From NCBI GenBank assembly GCA_026419805.1, contig JAOSLS010000056.1, positions 54,835-118,834 on the forward strand: a DNA stretch of 64,000 bases, in the 5' to 3' direction. The DNA is from Ceratocystis colombiana (lineage: Eukaryota; Ascomycota; Sordariomycetes; Microascales; Ceratocystidaceae). Shown piece by piece: positions 20,229-31,428 of this stretch. Both the position numbers and the translations under genes were made by a program. A model generated the notes under the pieces. It was given only the letters and a program-made list of their open reading frames with translations, made no database searches and was not told where the DNA came from. The number at the start of each line of letters is the position of its first letter. The first letter of the stretch is position 1.

Positions 20229-21240
20229 CTATTTAGCGTCTACCTACCAGTTTTTCCCGGTAATACGACGGCATGTTCTGGACGGAAGGGGGGTTGGAAG
20301 ATGTCGTCTTCCGACCCCTCCTCCGGGCAGACAGCAGTTGCAGGTACTCGTCCTCTTCGAAATACTCCTATGACTTTTGAGGGTCCAGCCTTGTGGCCAG
20401 GAGATTTCTCCGTAAGACGTTGCCCCAAGGGCTTCCCTGCTGGTTGGGTGGTTGTGTTTCCAGGATTGGTTACCTGGTTCTTTTTGGCTTTTGGCGCCCT
20501 ACCTATATAGTGGTCTAGTCTAAGAGGCCAACGGCTGTCGGCCTTGGGTGTTGGCCCTGGCGGAGTACGTCGGTTTTGTCCTCTGTTCAGCGAGGCGGTT
20601 GCGGCATTTTTAGTAGACCCTGGGCGTCGGGAGAAAGGACCTTCCGAATTCTCTTCCGCGTCCTTTCGACATCTCCATCCGCTCTTGTCTTCTTTTTTCC
20701 TTCTTTTGTCTTAGCTATTGCATCCGCGCCGTGTGCCTCCATGGGGATTGCCTTTCTCACCTCTGCTGTAGGTGCCTTAGGTTCCGGTGTAGCACGCTAG
20801 CAACGTACTTTGTTGCTTTTGTGCTTTTCAGTAGCTTGTTCGTAAACTTCTGGCCCCACGGTCTTGGTAAAGTCCTGCACGTCCACATGTGTCCTCGTTC
20901 TTTCGGCTGCTTGCAGTGGGTGCATTTGCGTGGGCATTGGTGATTGAAACGGTCATGGTATTGGTCAAAGTCTTCGTGTCCCGTCTTGGCTGCCAGGATG
21001 TGTCTCAGTTTTGTTCTGTCTACTCCTTTGTAGCTTGGCGTTCGAAACGGGGGGCTGCATGGAATGTCTTGCAGTGGGCGATATCCTTTTTGCTCTTTCC
21101 ACCATTTCTCGTACTCCTCACGCAGTTGGTTTCGCTTCCACCTCTTTGCCCTTGCCAGACTGACGCGGGGTTCGCGGTTGTGTCCGAGGCATCCGAGCTT
21201 GGCTTGAGCGTCGGCTTGAGCGTTGGCTTGTTCATTTCCC
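20229..21240 (-). mobile_element. 5'-truncated LINE with 3' UTR and broken RNase H C-terminus
   Basis: Same family as the copy at 3541-4790. On the minus strand, around 21060-20990, it reads PPFRTPSYKGVDRTKLRHIL with AAKTGHED, parallel to PPFRNSRYKGLTRIELGHIL at the first copy. The frame is interrupted elsewhere. The 3' end reads GGTAGGTAGACGCTAAATA followed by a TACA-type simple-repeat tail. The truncated 5' end lies about 113 bp from the 3' end of the tRNA-Ser gene. Confidence 0.75.
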
Positions 21241-21352
21241 TAAAGCTAAGCTTGCAGACTAAAAATCTCGGTGCTAGTCTACCAAAGGTGTAAAAAATGA
21301 GGTTTCCTGGAGGGGATGCTATGGCCAAAAAGAAACTGGCGATGTTTGTGCG

Positions 21353-21433
21353 CGACAACGACAGGATTCGAACCTGTGAGGGCGAACCCATATGATTTCT
21401 AGTCATACCCTTTAACCACTCAGGCACGTTGCC
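21353..21433 (-). tRNA. trnS-AGA: tRNA-Ser (AGA)
   Basis: Minus strand. Acceptor GGCAACG/CGTTGTC, D-arm with TGAGTGGTTAAAGG, anticodon loop CTAGAAA giving AGA, class II variable arm, T-arm ACAGGTTCGAATCCTGT and discriminator G. There is no intron. Confidence 0.95.
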
Positions 21434-21436
21434 ATT

Positions 21437-21580
21437 ATCATGAAGACAGATATGAAATTCTGGCTTTATTTCAGTATATAAAGACATGGTAATATTGGGA
21501 GATGTACGATTTTTTGTTGCATCTTCTCCTTGTTACTTACTACTTTTCTCTTGTGACGACTACATAATGTAGGCAAGTTA
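21437..21580 (+). repeat. Dispersed repeat, copy A (LTR-like?)
   Basis: Closely resembles 26525-26650 in the same orientation: CATGAAGACAGATAT, then CTTTATTTCAGTATATAAAG, GGGAGATGTACG and GTAGGCAAGTT. It lies immediately upstream of tRNA-Ser. A TATA-like element (GTATATAAAG) inside it would fit an LTR or a LINE 5' region. Boundaries and element class are not settled. Confidence 0.55.
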
Positions 21581-21689
21581 CAAGCTTGCTTAGTTTCATA
21601 CCTTCATCGTTGAAAAATGGTTAGCCTCGCGGAGGGCTAATGATGTCAGGGAACCAACCTGGCCCTGGTTGGTATCAGTTCAAGCAACA

Positions 21690-22260
21690 CTAGATCCTAG
21701 GACGCTGCAAAGTCCCGGGCAAGGAAGCAGTCGATCGGCTGGTCAAAGCGGGTTGTAAGAACGAGGACCTTCTGGTCCCAAGGGCGACAATGTCCCTAAC
21801 AGCAGCTGGAAGATAGAGGAGCGAAGCCTTGACAGCAGACTTCCAACACTGGATAAAAGAAAGCTGTCCGAAGATTAGACATCTTGGTGGAGCGTTGAAT
21901 TGGCAGAAACCATACGACATCGGCTGGATGAAGAGGCTACACAGAGGCGCGCTCGCCCGAATCCTAGCGGCGCGCTTCGAACATGGTGACTTCGAAGAGT
22001 ATCACGTGCGGCTCAACCACGCGAATGTAGAAATACGGTGCCCAGTCGTAGGGCGTGAGAAACCCAAGACCTTCAGCCATCCGTGGGAGTGTCGAGGCAA
22101 CGAGAAGAAACTGCCCATGGAATCTGTACGAAAGCTCCCTGCAGGAGACAGGAGTTGCAGATATCTGGCAGGAAAAACTAGACCCTGTTCCGCATTGGGA
22201 CGTGAAAGGGGTCGGCGCGGCGAGAAGGGGGAGTGCCAGACTGAACAAAGCGAGTTGTAA
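21690..22260 (+). pseudogene. LINE RNase H and C-terminal fragment
   Basis: Plus-strand non-LTR retrotransposon remnant, related to but distinct from the copy at 3541. The end of RNase H reads EAVDRLVKAGCKNEDLLVPR near 21721. After a frameshift the frame 21829-22260 gives ILAARFEHGDFEEYHVRLNH and a Cys/His cluster (FSHPWECRGN). Reverse transcriptase is absent. A mutated homologue lies in opposite orientation at 25575-26165. The 5'-truncated side faces the tRNA-Ser gene about 257 bp away. Confidence 0.7.
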
Positions 22261-22794
22261 ACGCCTAAGCAGAGGACACATAAGCAGAGAATACGCCGAG
22301 AAGACCCAGGAGAGGTTGCTATGGGGGACGGGGGAAAGAGCAAAAAAAAGGACGCCGCTACTCAGAATCGGTTTCCCTACCGAGCGCCTCTTATGGGTAG
22401 GATGTGATTTTGCAACATCGAAAGGAGAGATTCGGAATCTATGCGGACTTGCAACTGTTGAACACACGAGGCTTGTTGTCATACTGTCGTAAAATAACAA
22501 CAGGTGGATGTTAAACAATATAATGCAGACCTCAGCGACCTGTCCAGTAGCAGTTCCTGCGCACGTAAGCCTAGCCAACCTCATGTTGCTGAGATGCAGT
22601 ATACATCCGAAGCCTTCAACCCGCGTGTCGACACTACATATTGCCTCTAAAAAAGGTGCACATATATATTTTGTTTTGCTTGGATAGGTGGGAATAACAA
22701 GGACCGCTGTATTTATGGGTATATCTATATCAACAAAATCAACGCAATCCAGTTGTCTCGTAATAATCTCCTGCAAAGCTGGCTATACTAGCCA
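22261..22794. other. Intergenic sequence 3' of the Zn2Cys6 gene
   Basis: No gene recognised. It should contain the 3' UTR of the minus-strand regulator and the 3' part of the LINE fragment. Confidence 0.35.
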
Positions 22795-24717
22795 CTAGGT
22801 TACATTGTTGTATAACATGTGAGCAAAGGCTCCCTTCATCTGTGTCAAATCTTTGCGGAGCTTGTAGGACCTTGCACTCCAGTCAGGCCGTTCCGACCGA
22901 AGCTCGAGCCACAGCATCTTCATTTGGCATTCGTTCAACAAGCCCCTAGAGGAGTTTATGGGAAAAATGCTAGGGTCCTTGAGGGGAATCCCCATCAATT
23001 CATCAAGGCGCTCTATGACATTCATGAGAAGTTGAGCAAATACAACTCCTCGCATGAGATGCTCATGGAAGGGAACGCCTCCGTATCGCTCGTTAGCCAG
23101 GGCATACAGAGGGCGGGCATCGGGATCTGCTAGCGCGCGGTTGATGTGGGCCACAGTGGTCTCGAGAAAGAAGAGGCCTTGTGAATAGCAACTTATTATG
23201 GCTAAAGACGTTGGGGTGTCAAGCACTTTTGGCGTGTTAGTAGCAGTCTCGCTCGATGAAGACGAGGCTTCCTGTACTACACGCTGAATACCATCCAGAA
23301 CTGGCGAGGGAAAGGGCATTTTAATGCAGGATGGGTGAGGAACGGGTAGCTTCATGCGGGCTGACTGGGGCTGTGGATCGCCGGATTGGCTATCTTCTGT
23401 ATCGCTAGATAAACTATTTTGTAGGCTGATCAAGAGACGGAGCAGTTCCTTGAGGTTGAATACTCCCCTATTCATCACGCTTATGCCGTTCATAGCAAAA
23501 GGGGGTTTATTTGCAATTAAAATAGCAACATTCAAAGCCTCACCGTGCTTCTTGATAAGATATACACACCGCTGGAAGCTTGTGTTAATCGCCGAGAGAT
23601 TATCTAAGAAGTCTAGAGAGCTGTTGCTCTTGGGCGAAGTTGATTTCGGGACTGGAACCATTGCGGCGGGCCCAGTCACTAAAGGTTCGAGTGGATAGTC
23701 TCTCGAACTTCTGTTGTTGAATGATGGGTATTGGTAGAAGGGCGTTGGAAATGGAAAGAAAGAAGAGGATTGCGGCCTAGAGTTGGGGCCCCGGGTCCGA
23801 GGCTGAGCTTTAGATAGACTTTGGTTACGCTGTTGAGTGTATTGGTGCTGGTAGTATGTCTGGTGCGTTTGATGGTCTTCGTCTAATTGCTGCTGCTGCG
23901 GCTGCGGCTGGAAAGCTTGTGCGTTTTGGTACGCATTTGTATCCAATGACCATGCAATATCAATGCTTTCATGAAGGGCAAGCGCTTCTGCAGAGAGATT
24001 GAAATCGTTCGATACATCTGCGGTGGATTGCTGGTTGTCAGCATGGCTCATGTCGAGTAGGGGGGCGACATTCCCCGGGAGCTGATGAGCAGAAGTTTTT
24101 GGGAAGCGATTGTCCTGCTCATTGAAGCTCTGAAAGAGATTGTCGACACTGGCCAAAGCTGCGTTGAAAGAATCTGAGCCGATACGATGCTGTTCGGCTA
24201 TAGTGAACGGGACACCGGAGGACCGGGCAGGGCCGTTCATTGCACTTGACTCTGACACTTTCACGCTGCGCGCCGGTCGTGCAGCCAGCTTGACAGTACG
24301 GGGTTCCGGAGTGGAATTTTTGCTACTAGGAGCATTACTGGTGCTTGTGTTCTTGAAGCCTGAATCCGAAACATGTGTCGATGCATTTTTCCAAACGCGA
24401 GTAGATGACGAGGACGGCGGGCCTTTCTTCGATGACTTGGCAGCATTGAGAATAAGAACAGTCGCAGACGGGGCAGTGGCGGCGGCGGCGGCAGCGGCAG
24501 CGGCAACATCTGACCGGGAAGGACGACCAACCTTTCGTTGACGACCCCCGACACACTCAAAGCCTAGCCGCGCACAGCGCTGGCAGCGCGACTGATTAGC
24601 CGCGTTTTGCCTCGAGCATTTTAATTTTTGGCGACGGCATCTTTCGCATGCTGATCGTCGTTGGTTTGGATGGGGGGCGATTGGGGGCGGATCTCGGTCG
24701 TCTACTGTGTCGCTCAT
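22795..24717 (-). CDS. Zn2Cys6 fungal transcription factor
   Basis: Intronless frame of 640 residues. A Zn(II)2Cys6 binuclear cluster is formed by C24, C27, C34, C45, C48 and C55 (CERCRRQKLKC ... CQRCARLGFEC). It is followed by a basic linker with an AT-hook-like GRPSR. Then come a long Ala run, Ser/Pro- and Gln-rich segments (residues about 75-340), and a helical C-terminal half (about 360-640) that ends KMLWLELRSERPDWSARSYK. The layout, with an N-terminal cluster and no recognisable middle-homology motif, resembles the AflR-like class. A role in a nearby secondary metabolite cluster is not supported, because no such enzymes are present. It is a nuclear DNA-binding regulator; its targets are unknown. 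Confidence 0.92.
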   Translation of the reverse strand: MSDTVDDRDPPPIAPHPNQRRSACERCRRQKLKCSRQNAANQSRCQRCARLGFECVGGRQRKVGRPSRSDVAAAAAAAAATAPSATVLILNAAKSSKKGPPSSSSTRVWKNASTHVSDSGFKNTSTSNAPSSKNSTPEPRTVKLAARPARSVKVSESSAMNGPARSSGVPFTIAEQHRIGSDSFNAALASVDNLFQSFNEQDNRFPKTSAHQLPGNVAPLLDMSHADNQQSTADVSNDFNLSAEALALHESIDIAWSLDTNAYQNAQAFQPQPQQQQLDEDHQTHQTYYQHQYTQQRNQSLSKAQPRTRGPNSRPQSSSFFPFPTPFYQYPSFNNRSSRDYPLEPLVTGPAAMVPVPKSTSPKSNSSLDFLDNLSAINTSFQRCVYLIKKHGEALNVAILIANKPPFAMNGISVMNRGVFNLKELLRLLISLQNSLSSDTEDSQSGDPQPQSARMKLPVPHPSCIKMPFPSPVLDGIQRVVQEASSSSSETATNTPKVLDTPTSLAIISCYSQGLFFLETTVAHINRALADPDARPLYALANERYGGVPFHEHLMRGVVFAQLLMNVIERLDELMGIPLKDPSIFPINSSRGLLNECQMKMLWLELRSERPDWSARSYKLRKDLTQMKGAFAHMLYNNVT

Positions 24718-25574
24718 TGTCGGAAAAAAAGAATGGAAAGCGAAGCGGAGAAGAAAAGAGCGATGAAGACGTAGTGGCAGAAGCGGTACAGACAGGTAGA
24801 TAGAATCTTCCAGATCTTAATACTCAGTCCCAAACGAGGAAAGAGGAGGATTTAAAATAAAAAGACAAAAAGACAGCGGCCAGTCCAGTACAAGTAACTC
24901 GTATGAGACACGGCAAAAGCGACCTTAATATGCATTGAACGGCTGGTTCTTTTCTAGGCTGCAAGATTGTGCATCGCGCTTGTGCCTTTCTGAAGCGACT
25001 GCACCTGCTACTAGTAAAAGGAATGGGTTAAAGTAACAAATCAAAAACAAGAATGTAGCTAGGCTCGCCTCAACTTTATGTGCCGCACCCACTCTGAGTT
25101 AGATGCATAGATAGACACAAGGCCGAAGGGGGGGGGGGGGACAGAGCGCGGCTGCGCCAGAAGCGGGAAGGAAAGGGGGTATGATGAAGTTGAGGTGGAT
25201 GGGAACTTGGCGTTAGCAAAGCGCCCATTTTGTAGTGTCCATCCCATCCCGGGGCCCGGGGCATCAATAGAGATACTAGCCCCATAGTTCGGAGGTTTAC
25301 TGGCCTCCCCCCTGTTCGAGCTGACCCTAGCCTCTCCCCTCTGAAAGGGGCCACTGCGGCTATCAAGAAGCGGAAGCTTTTAGTCCATGTTGCTTTCTAC
25401 TTGCGGTAGGTTAGGATGGAATGAATCCCAACGCTTGGATGCAGCCCTATTCCACATTCGACTTGATTGAGAAGCTCGGCCCAGAATAGCCATTCGGGCT
25501 ATAGCCCGCTTGCCGGGCCGGCAACTTGATATATACTGGTGCCTAGGTATAGGTGAAACCAGAGCATGTGGCGG
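24718..25574. other. Upstream region of the Zn2Cys6 gene
   Basis: Non-coding. It includes the pyrimidine-rich leader of the regulator (minus strand) and a run of 13 G at 25128-25140. No other gene was seen. Confidence 0.4.
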
Positions 25575-26165
25575 TAACGAGTGAGACAGCACTCCCGCTT
25601 CTTCTGAGAAAACCCTCCTTCTCACTGCACTGTCCCCTTTCACATCCCAATGCAGAATACCCTCCATTTAGGGTCTAGGTCTATCTTTCCTGCCTGATAT
25701 CTCTTGTGAGGAGTTTCATACAAATCTCAGACAGTTTCTTCTCGTTGGTTCAACACTCCTACAGATGGCTGAAGAAGGTCGTAGGTTGGTCACACCCTGT
25801 GACTAGGCACTGCATTTCTGTATTCACGTGGTTAAGCCATATATGGTGCTCTTTGAAGTCACTATGTCTGGAGTGCACTTGCTGGGATTCAGGCGGCTAT
25901 GCCTCTATGTAGCCCCTTCATCCAGCCGACGTCATATGGCTTTGGCTAGCTCACGACTCTACTGGGATATCTGATCTTCAGAGAGTTGTCTTTTTTCTTT
26001 TATCTAGTGCTGGAAGCCTGCTTTAAAGGATTCATTCCCCCATTGGTGACACTATCACCCTTAGAACCAGAAGGTCTTCACTGTTATAACCTGATCGACT
26101 GTTTCATTGCCCAGGACTTTGCAGTATTCTAGGACCCAGTCCACTTTGCCAGGGCCAGGTTATCA
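25575..26165 (-). pseudogene. Mutated LINE C-terminal fragment
   Basis: Reverse-oriented homologue of 21690-22260. The plus strand shares CCTTTCACATCCCAATGC, CAGATGGCTGAAG and CCCTTCATCCAGCCGACGTC with the complement of that copy. Differences are mainly transitions, for example CCGCACGTGATAC versus CCATATATGGTGC. No open frame survives. Confidence 0.65.
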
Positions 26166-28999
26166 GATCCATCCTCCCGTCTTGCGAGGATACAACACAT
26201 CTCATCTATTGTGAGCTGAGCTGTAAAGTGCCTGGCTTCTACATCCTCTGGCCAACCCAGCTTGCTCTAGTGTCTCCGTCACTGATGTGTGAGCGGCTAA
26301 TGCAGCCGCGGACTCCCTGATATCGTTGTCCGTTGTTGTAGCACGTAATGATGAGGGGGGTTCCTTAGGGTTATCCCATATTCCTAGGGTTGGAAGAGGA
26401 AAATTTTTGTGCCGAGGGATGATTCGGTGCAATCCTTCTGGCCCGCACGATCATATAGTGCGAGGTAGTTTTTAGTGTTGTCTCTAGGGTCGCCTAGGGT
26501 TAACGCATATAGAAGGCAAGTTTTGTCATGAGGACAGATACAAACACTGACTTTATTTCAGTGTATAAAGACTTGGGAATGTTAGGAGATGTACGGCTTT
26601 TCCATCTTCTTCTTTTTACTTACGACTATAGGATGTAGGCAAGTTCATGCTTTGAGATATCGAGATTTCCGTAGACATTGGATAAACAAGTTCAAGGAGA
26701 TGTCGAGGACATGACGGCAGCTGTACATTCAACGCACATATAGAAGCCGAGGCGGAGTCCCGGCCGAGAGAACAGTGGCTACATTGGGGCACATAGAGGC
26801 TAGCAAGCCTGCAACCAAGAACGACAAAAAACTACACAAGTCTCAAGCTCAAGTCTCGGAGATGTATGAAAGATGCGGGGATAATGCAATCTCACATTGA
26901 CCTGCCAGCATACTGTCACCGAGAAAGGCCAGGCCAACAACCACTATCAAAGGCGGCGAGAAGAAACTGCGAGTCTTCATCCGGGGGCCTACGGCTGAAA
27001 AGCGAGAAACCACCCGCAATGCGATAGTCATAGGAGAGCCTATAGAATTCTGGATGAAGACAGCGAGTTCAGTTCAGGCTAGGCCTCCTGCGCAGCAAAG
27101 TACACAGCCACAGCTACAAAGCCGAAAAGGCATGCAGATCGAGAGCATATCGAGTAGAAGCAAAGTAAACTTGACACTGGTGAATAGACAGTTGGTGTTC
27201 TTGAGGCCACAAAACGAGCCACATCGGGGGGATCTGGCTACGTCTAGATAGCAGAGGAACATCGGACCATCTCCAAAATTCATCCGCTAGAAGCAGCACA
27301 TTACAAGAGAGGGTGAAAGAGACAAAGCGGGCCTTAAACACCCAGGCAGATGAGGCACCCAGGAGGCTCGCCCAATTGCTGCGTGTCCTGGGCATTTGGG
27401 CGTCGAAGATAACAAACTAGCGGAAGTTGTAACAAAGCTGAGATATCAAGGGACGATAATATGACATCGCATCAACCTTGTGGAAGCGTGGGAATGCAGG
27501 ATAAATTGGCATCATTCCGGCCATGAGAAGTTGCAGACAGAGCAAAAGGAGTACCGCGCCTCCTTCTCGGAACTGGTGTTCTCCCTAAGCGCCTTTCTTG
27601 TTCCCTGATACAAGGGCCTCATTATGGCTCCACTAGGCCGTGTTCTCTCGTCCATAGCCGGCAGCGCAGGCTTCGGCAAGCATCACGAGAGACAAGATCA
27701 CTACTCTCCAGGAGCAACAGTGACTAAAGTCTGCACGGAGTTATCCGGGCCCCATTGGGAGAACCCATTCCCAAGCTATACAGAGAGGCGAGCCACTGTC
27801 CCCGCCAGCTCTAAGAGAGATTCTGTACCGCTCCGGGCGCTTCAGTGAGAAGTGGTCTGGTAGGTTTGTAAGAAAATGCTGAGGGGAGTTCCATGGGAGG
27901 ATGTTGAGGAAGTTCTCCTCCCGGCCACCGCTAAAAATATAGTATACTGCAGCAGCCATGGCTACGAAATGGAAAAGCCGCTCCACAGATAGCCTTTTAG
28001 AATAGTTCCCAGGCGGTTGCCGTATACCATAAACATCGGGTAGCCATTTTTGTAAATGTAGGTTCGACCCCCTCCCAGCCCTAGTGCCGAGCCGGAGATG
28101 CTTCAAGACTATGCATAACTGCAATTTTCCGCCGCTATCCTAGAATACCGCATTATCCATGTGATTTGCCACTAAGCACGTTGCCGCAATGGTACAAGAT
28201 AGCAGTATATAGACATAAAAGAATACAAGCTGATAGATACTATCAGCGTCAGGTATACTCAACCCCGACCTGAAAGTTTTACCAGCCACGAAAGCTAAGC
28301 GCTACACCGCCTGGTTCTAATAATCCTGCTAGACACTAACTGCAAGCAAGTTCAATAAAGAATAAACTCTTTCGAGTGGGAATTATCCTTGTCCGGGTTA
28401 GTAGTCACTTGAGCTGAATCAAAAGTCACCAAATGCTAGATAGATATGGAACTCGCCAACTTACTACGATTCACCCACTTTTAGCGCCCAGCAATACAAT
28501 AACCTTGTGCTGGACTCAATGGAAAACCAACATCTCACTCAATACGACCACCCAAAGACCATGCTAGGTCTGGTAGGAACACTGATACCAGCGATAGTGT
28601 AGACACACCCCTTCACGTTCCATATCTGCCTGTAATTAGTGATAATTAGCAAAACTGGGAGAGATGAAGTGACATTTAAGCTCTGGATCGCATAGAAAAA
28701 CCTTGGGGCTATTTCCCAAGACTCTTTTTTTCCATTTCCTTATGTGATGGCTGCTTTCTGTTGTGTGTTCTCTCTTTTTCCCATCCTATACTATGATACG
28801 TGAGGGTCTCTGATTCCTCGTGTTATGTACAAGTCTCTACTCCCAACGTTGCTTATTCTTTTCTTATGTAGAATTCTTGACGGTAAGATAGGGAGGGGCT
28901 GCCCGCTCTCGCAATACCTTCTTTTGTTCTCAACAGTTTGAAACATAGTGTCAGAACGCAGCCACGCCGATGTATGACGCAGATGCAAGACCACACAAC
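26166..28999. other. Decayed repeat-rich stretch, no intact gene
   Basis: It holds copy B of the dispersed repeat (26525-26650). Open frames after it (for example 27054-27251 and 27624-27848) have no recognisable domain and could be old transposon coding. No gene can be supported. Confidence 0.4.
26525..26650 (+). repeat. Dispersed repeat, copy B
   Basis: Second copy of the segment at 21437-21580: CATGAGGACAGATAC, CTTTATTTCAGTGTATAAAG, GGAGATGTACGG and GTAGGCAAGTT. Unlike copy A it is not beside a tRNA gene. A mutated LINE fragment lies about 360 bp to its left. Confidence 0.55.
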
Positions 29000-31046
29000 T
29001 ATAAGACCACGCGACCCCGGGTATGAATTTGTTTCAGCCAAAGTCCTCAACAAATGAACTCTCGATGAGGAACCTCACAATGCAAAATATGGACAAATGG
29101 ACAATGGTGGTGGCTAGCATTGATAGCTGTAGCGCCCTCACCCAGCGGCGGCACAGAGCACTTTCCCCCCCTAGCTCGCTTCAGCTATAGAATGGGTGCC
29201 CGCATATACTTGGGATCATCTTTGGCTAGGAAGACGGGGTTTAAAGCTTTGGAGGTGGAATCTAGCCTGTTTCTTGACGACGTTGATCTCTGGCCGCACG
29301 AGATTCATTACTGACAGATAATTGGTCGTTGGCAACGTATAGTTTATGGATCAAGTGAGCCTGGGGCTCATATGAAGTTAGATTTGATTGTGTTATGGTA
29401 GAGGTAGCCATGTAGCAATTTCCATGGCTCAACTCAGCTAGGTTATAACAGGGGGGGGGGGGACGCATTCTCTAGAGGATGCTGCTGGGCAGTCCACTTG
29501 CTGCTACCGTGACTGGACGCGCTATTTCAACCCCCTTCTATGATATGATCTTGGCGGGCTTTCCTCTTGGCATTTTTTCCCAAGGCCAAGAGGGATCCAA
29601 GCAGAGGTGATATGACGTATCTGAGTGTTTTGAACGGATGGTACTTCAAATAGCCACCCCATAGTCTTATGGCAGGATGAGCTTGCCCTTCTATGGGAAA
29701 GAAACCATACAACAACAATCTATACTTACAGTAGCAGCCAACAGGGACATCGGCCAATAGCACTTGGATGTTAAAGTGCAGGGCTCAGCAATCTTGTCAA
29801 GTTTCATCGTATAAACGAATGCAAAGCAGCCGCGCTCCCTTGTCAATGCCATTGATCCCCTTTACAACATCGAGATTAGCTCAACTCATGCCAAGTCCAA
29901 CAAAAGCGACCATGCCATGCCGATTTGCCGCATTTGCATTGAGAGGGTGCATATGGCAAGTCCACTGCTGATACGCCTTAGCCTAGGCATCCCCAGCATC
30001 AAACGCCAAAGCTCCCATAATCCCGGCATTGCTCTAAAGCCGTGCCCTCTTCCTCTTCCGAACAGCAGCATCCAAGCACCACTGATAAGCTTTCCGCAAG
30101 TCAGACTCATTAAACTATCCATCCATTGGTATCACCTATGACAACAACAAAAACACAGTAGAATTTCATGAGCGCAGCCATCCGTCACCACCTTCAGGCC
30201 GCAGCAGGGTAGACGGGACTAACTCAAGGGCAGCATGACATGGAAAGTTACACTATGCAAGCGGATGTATATCTATACCTACGACGTCTAGTAGGCTGTG
30301 CTGCCTATGTTTGACATGTAAGTACGCATTAAAAGGATGGCAGAAAAAACAGCATCTTCCACTGCAGCCTCTCTCCTATTTATTTTGATGATGCACAGCC
30401 CGCTCTATTCCTCACCAGCGATACGAGCCGCATCTTATGGATCATTCGGCTCACGGGAGAGATGCCTACCGCGTGAAGACCTTTTTCATACTACTATACT
30501 AAGCCTTATAGCGAGAGCGAGAGCGGCATTTACTGTGTGGTTTCCGACGATGGAGGGCGTGATTTCTGCGTTATACCCTATACCGTTATAAGCAGCACAT
30601 ACTCCTGGCACTAGACCCCAGTGTGACATTGGTTCTACAGGAGGCATGATCACAGTTACTCCCAGGCAATATTAGTAGATCGCGAGGCTCGAGCTACGTC
30701 CGAGATTTAAGGTTGATTATTATGAGCGAGCCTGAGCCCAGGTTGCATAACACTAGATCCAAAGCGGAAATTAAAGCGGCAAAGACAGAAAAAAAAAACA
30801 TGGCTAGGTGGTGGCTGCACCAAGCTTGAGATATTATACAGGTTAAATGTGATTTATCTTTGCTAGCGAGATCCCTTGACGCGGAAGCTCGGGGTCTCGG
30901 GGTCTCTGTGAGGTGAGAAGTGGCCGTGTCTGTTTCTGGACACCCATTCGTTAGAAGACATAGACTGGGGAACAAATGGTGTATTTGAGCATCGAACGTC
31001 AAACTTGGGGCTTGATATGTTTGCTGTCTCGTAAAATCGATCAGAA
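29000..31046. other. Gene-poor stretch
   Basis: No supported gene. It contains a run of 12 G at 29451-29462. Frames near 29886-30122 and 30337-30591 lack recognisable domains. Confidence 0.35.
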
Positions 31047-31106
31047 GCGTCGTTTGATCTTAGTGATTCCAGTAGACGTTAGATATATTCAAATCAAATC
31101 AAATCG
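31047..31106 (+). repeat. SINE tail fragment, plus orientation
   Basis: 5'-truncated copy reading GCGTCGTTTGATCTTAGTG, then CCAGTAGACGTTAGATATAT and a tail of three AAATC-type units. Confidence 0.7.
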
Positions 31107-31206
31107 ACCAGATCAAGCGGTGCTCGCTCGGTATGGACACTGGAGACACTAGAGATAACCCCTGCCTCAATTCATCCGAATTTAATTGGACTGATTTTAT
31201 TCAACC

Positions 31207-31351
31207 TCGCTAAGGTCAAGCGACGCCGGATTGGCTGCCGCGCAGAATTGGCCTTCTGCTAGGCTGACCACAGGCATCGAGCAAGAGAAGCACATATGCT
31301 TCCGAGCAGGCTTGTTGAACTTGGACTCGAACCTGAACTTGTTGCTCGCCT
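31207..31351 (-). repeat. SINE copy g with a small internal insertion
   Basis: Minus-oriented copy (CAAGCGACGCCGGATTGG to CTTGTTGCTCGCC on plus). Near its head, about 20 bp rich in GAACTTG/TCGAACCTGAA are inserted between two CTTGTT hexamers. It ends 78 bp upstream of tRNA-Lys. Confidence 0.65.
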
Positions 31352-31428
31352 AATTTGGAAAAAATAGTGGGACCGAAGAAGCTAAGGGTTAGTTTTGCAG
31401 GGGTGCAAAATGTGAACCCTCAAATCCC

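Noticed and set aside
28050..28070. GGTTCGACCCCC resembling a tRNA B box
   Set aside because: No T-stem partner, acceptor stem or anticodon arm at tRNA spacing on either side.
29886..30122. Overlapping frames on both strands near 29.9-30.1 kb
   Set aside because: Neither strand gives a recognisable domain or a plausible spliced gene.
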